This document shows positions 35,397 through 36,333 of a DNA stretch of 36,333 bases, in pieces (the first letter of the stretch is position 1; each line of letters begins with the position of its first letter). Under the pieces are notes generated by a model. It saw only the letters and a list, made by a program, of their open reading frames with translations. It ran no database searches and had not been told where the DNA came from. A program made the position numbers and the translations under genes. Source of the stretch: an uncultured Alphaproteobacteria bacterium (GTDB lineage: Bacteria; Pseudomonadota; Alphaproteobacteria; Thalassobaculales; Thalassobaculaceae); contig CACITD010000026.1 of NCBI GenBank assembly GCA_902589475.1, positions 1-36,333 on the forward strand, written 5' to 3'.

Positions 35397-36333
35397 CTAA
35401 ACGGCATCCTTTTCATTGCCATATGGTGCTATATCTTTCGGATCAAACTTTATATGTATCAGAGCTGGTCCATCATGCTCCAGTGCCTGTGTTAAAGCAT
35501 TAGACCAAGTTTCGGTATTCTCGACTTTCCATGCAGCCGCACCATACCCTTCTGCAAGTTTGATGAAATCTGGGCTTCCCATGACGGTGGCGAAGGCGTT
35601 AGAAGCTCCATATTTGTCCACCTGACCTTTGATAATTGATCCATGCACATTATTATCACAAACAATAATTTTTACTGGAATGTTTTCCCGAACCGCAGTT
35701 GATAGTTCTTGACCAGTCATCATGAAACCACCATCACCGCAAAAAGCTATTACGGGTCTTTTATCATTAGTTGCGAGGAATGCTCCGATTGATCCTGGTA
35801 CAGCTGCTCCCATAGCCCCGCTTGCGGATCCCCCTTGTGTAAGAGGCGCCCTAAACTTAAAAAATCGATGTATCCATCGTGCGTAGCTACCTCCGTCTGT
35901 AATAATAATGGCATTATCCGGGAGAAGTTTACGTGCTTGGTCAGCAATCAATGACATGTCAACATTTCCGGAGACAGGATAAGAACCTGGGGCTGAAAAA
36001 TTATTGAACGACTTATGTGCTTGGTCTCTCCATGCCAAGTTATCTTGTCTTGGTTCATTTAGCTTTTCTGTTAAACAGTAAAGGGCAGATGAAACGCTAG
36101 CTTTTAACTTGAATCTAGCATCAAAACGTTCAAGAACCGCTTCGTCATTATAAATATGCGCCCAAGCATTATCATTTATTATTGTTTCTTCTCGGCTCGT
36201 TATGCCGTCGAGCCGACTCCCAGCCACTACTATGAAATCAGCATCATTGATCAGCTGTTCTTGATAACTGACATTATTGATTTCTAGATGTCCAGCATAA
36301 TGTTTATTGTAATTATCGATGACATCCTGGCAT
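35397..36333 (-). CDS. Thiamine-diphosphate enzyme, acetolactate synthase-like (cut by right edge)
   Basis: The C-terminal 312 residues or so of a ThDP-dependent enzyme of the acetolactate synthase/benzoylformate decarboxylase superfamily. The ThDP/Mg motif is intact: GDGG near 35735, then about 26 residues on to CDNN. Upstream is a central-domain piece ending DADFIVVVAGSRLDG. A frame starting at 36227 would use a GTG, but reading further back shows no stop to base 36333, so this is an internal Val codon and the real start lies outside the window. A full protein should be about 540-600 residues. A true IlvB would usually pair with ilvN, which is not seen before the convergent hydrolase. The exact reaction is uncertain; the pyruvate-type ligand set cannot be judged from this part. 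Confidence 0.85.
   Translation of the reverse strand, partial: CQDVIDNYNKHYAGHLEINNVSYQEQLINDADFIVVAGSRLDGITSREETIINDNAWAHIYNDEAVLERFDARFKLKASVSSALYCLTEKLNEPRQDNLAWRDQAHKSFNNFSAPGSYPVSGNVDMSLIADQARKLLPDNAIIITDGGSYARWIHRFFKFRAPLTQGGSASGAMGAAVPGSIGAFLATNDKRPVIAFCGDGGFMMTGQELSTAVRENIPVKIIVCDNNVHGSIIKGQVDKYGASNAFATVMGSPDFIKLAEGYGAAAWKVENTETWSNALTQALEHDGPALIHIKFDPKDIAPYGNEKDAV

Noticed and set aside
1-36333. tRNA genes, CRISPR arrays, insertion sequences or prophage
   Set aside because: No cloverleaf-like T-loop in the gaps, no spaced direct repeats, and no transposase or phage proteins in any frame examined.

Overview
The window looks like about 36 kb of chromosome from an aerobic, heterotrophic, low-GC (roughly 40-42% by eye) proteobacterium, most likely a marine alphaproteobacterium. 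The main pointers are heterotetrameric sarcosine oxidase, an M23 peptidase overlapping a bactofilin gene, a ParC with the Ala-Ala-Ile-Tyr-Asp form of the quinolone pocket, and a dense set of small-molecule catabolic genes. This placement is inference; there is no rRNA or other decisive marker. I saw no tRNA, rRNA, CRISPR array, insertion sequence or phage gene, and no gene-free stretch longer than about 230 bases.

Layout, left to right. (1) 1-5895: a transporter gene cut by the left edge (minus strand) faces a plus-strand operon of a bicupin-like protein, an M24 metallopeptidase-fold enzyme and the two subunits of a hydantoinase/5-oxoprolinase-type ATP-dependent amide hydrolase. (2) 5931-11113: a minus-strand soxB-soxD-soxA-soxG operon for tetrameric sarcosine oxidase. 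(3) 11335-15429: housekeeping genes, namely an envelope M23 peptidase, a bactofilin and parC (topoisomerase IV). (4) 15658-20304: two overlapping tandem TauD-like dioxygenases, a divergent MFS transporter, and a minus-strand M81 (MlrC-like) metalloprotein. (5) 20451-25141: isovaleryl-CoA dehydrogenase and the methylcrotonyl-CoA carboxylase beta subunit (leucine breakdown), separated by tag, a RidA-like gene and an SDR. (6) 25216-33443: a same-strand run of MFS permease, amidase, enolase-superfamily enzyme, AroE-like dehydrogenase, EamA permease, MmgE/PrpD protein and IclR regulator. (7) 33604-36333: an isolated MlaF-like ABC ATPase, an alpha/beta hydrolase, and a thiamine-diphosphate enzyme cut by the right edge.

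The best candidate for something undescribed is region 6. It combines two transporters, an amide hydrolase, a K-x-H enolase-superfamily enzyme, an AroE homologue that has lost the paired serines that normally bind the shikimate carboxylate, a PrpD-fold enzyme and a local IclR regulator with a strong inverted repeat before its start. It reads as a pathway for an amide- or hydroxyacid-containing compound, but the substrate cannot be read from sequence. The cupin/M24/HyuAB operon is a second module of unknown substrate. Much of the rest serves the breakdown of nitrogen-containing small molecules (sarcosine, leucine, cyclic amides).

Several starts were moved from the longest reading frame to an internal codon with a better ribosome-binding site (soxA, soxG, M23 peptidase, the downstream TauD, M81, SDR, amidase, AroE-like). 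The right-edge enzyme has no start in the window.
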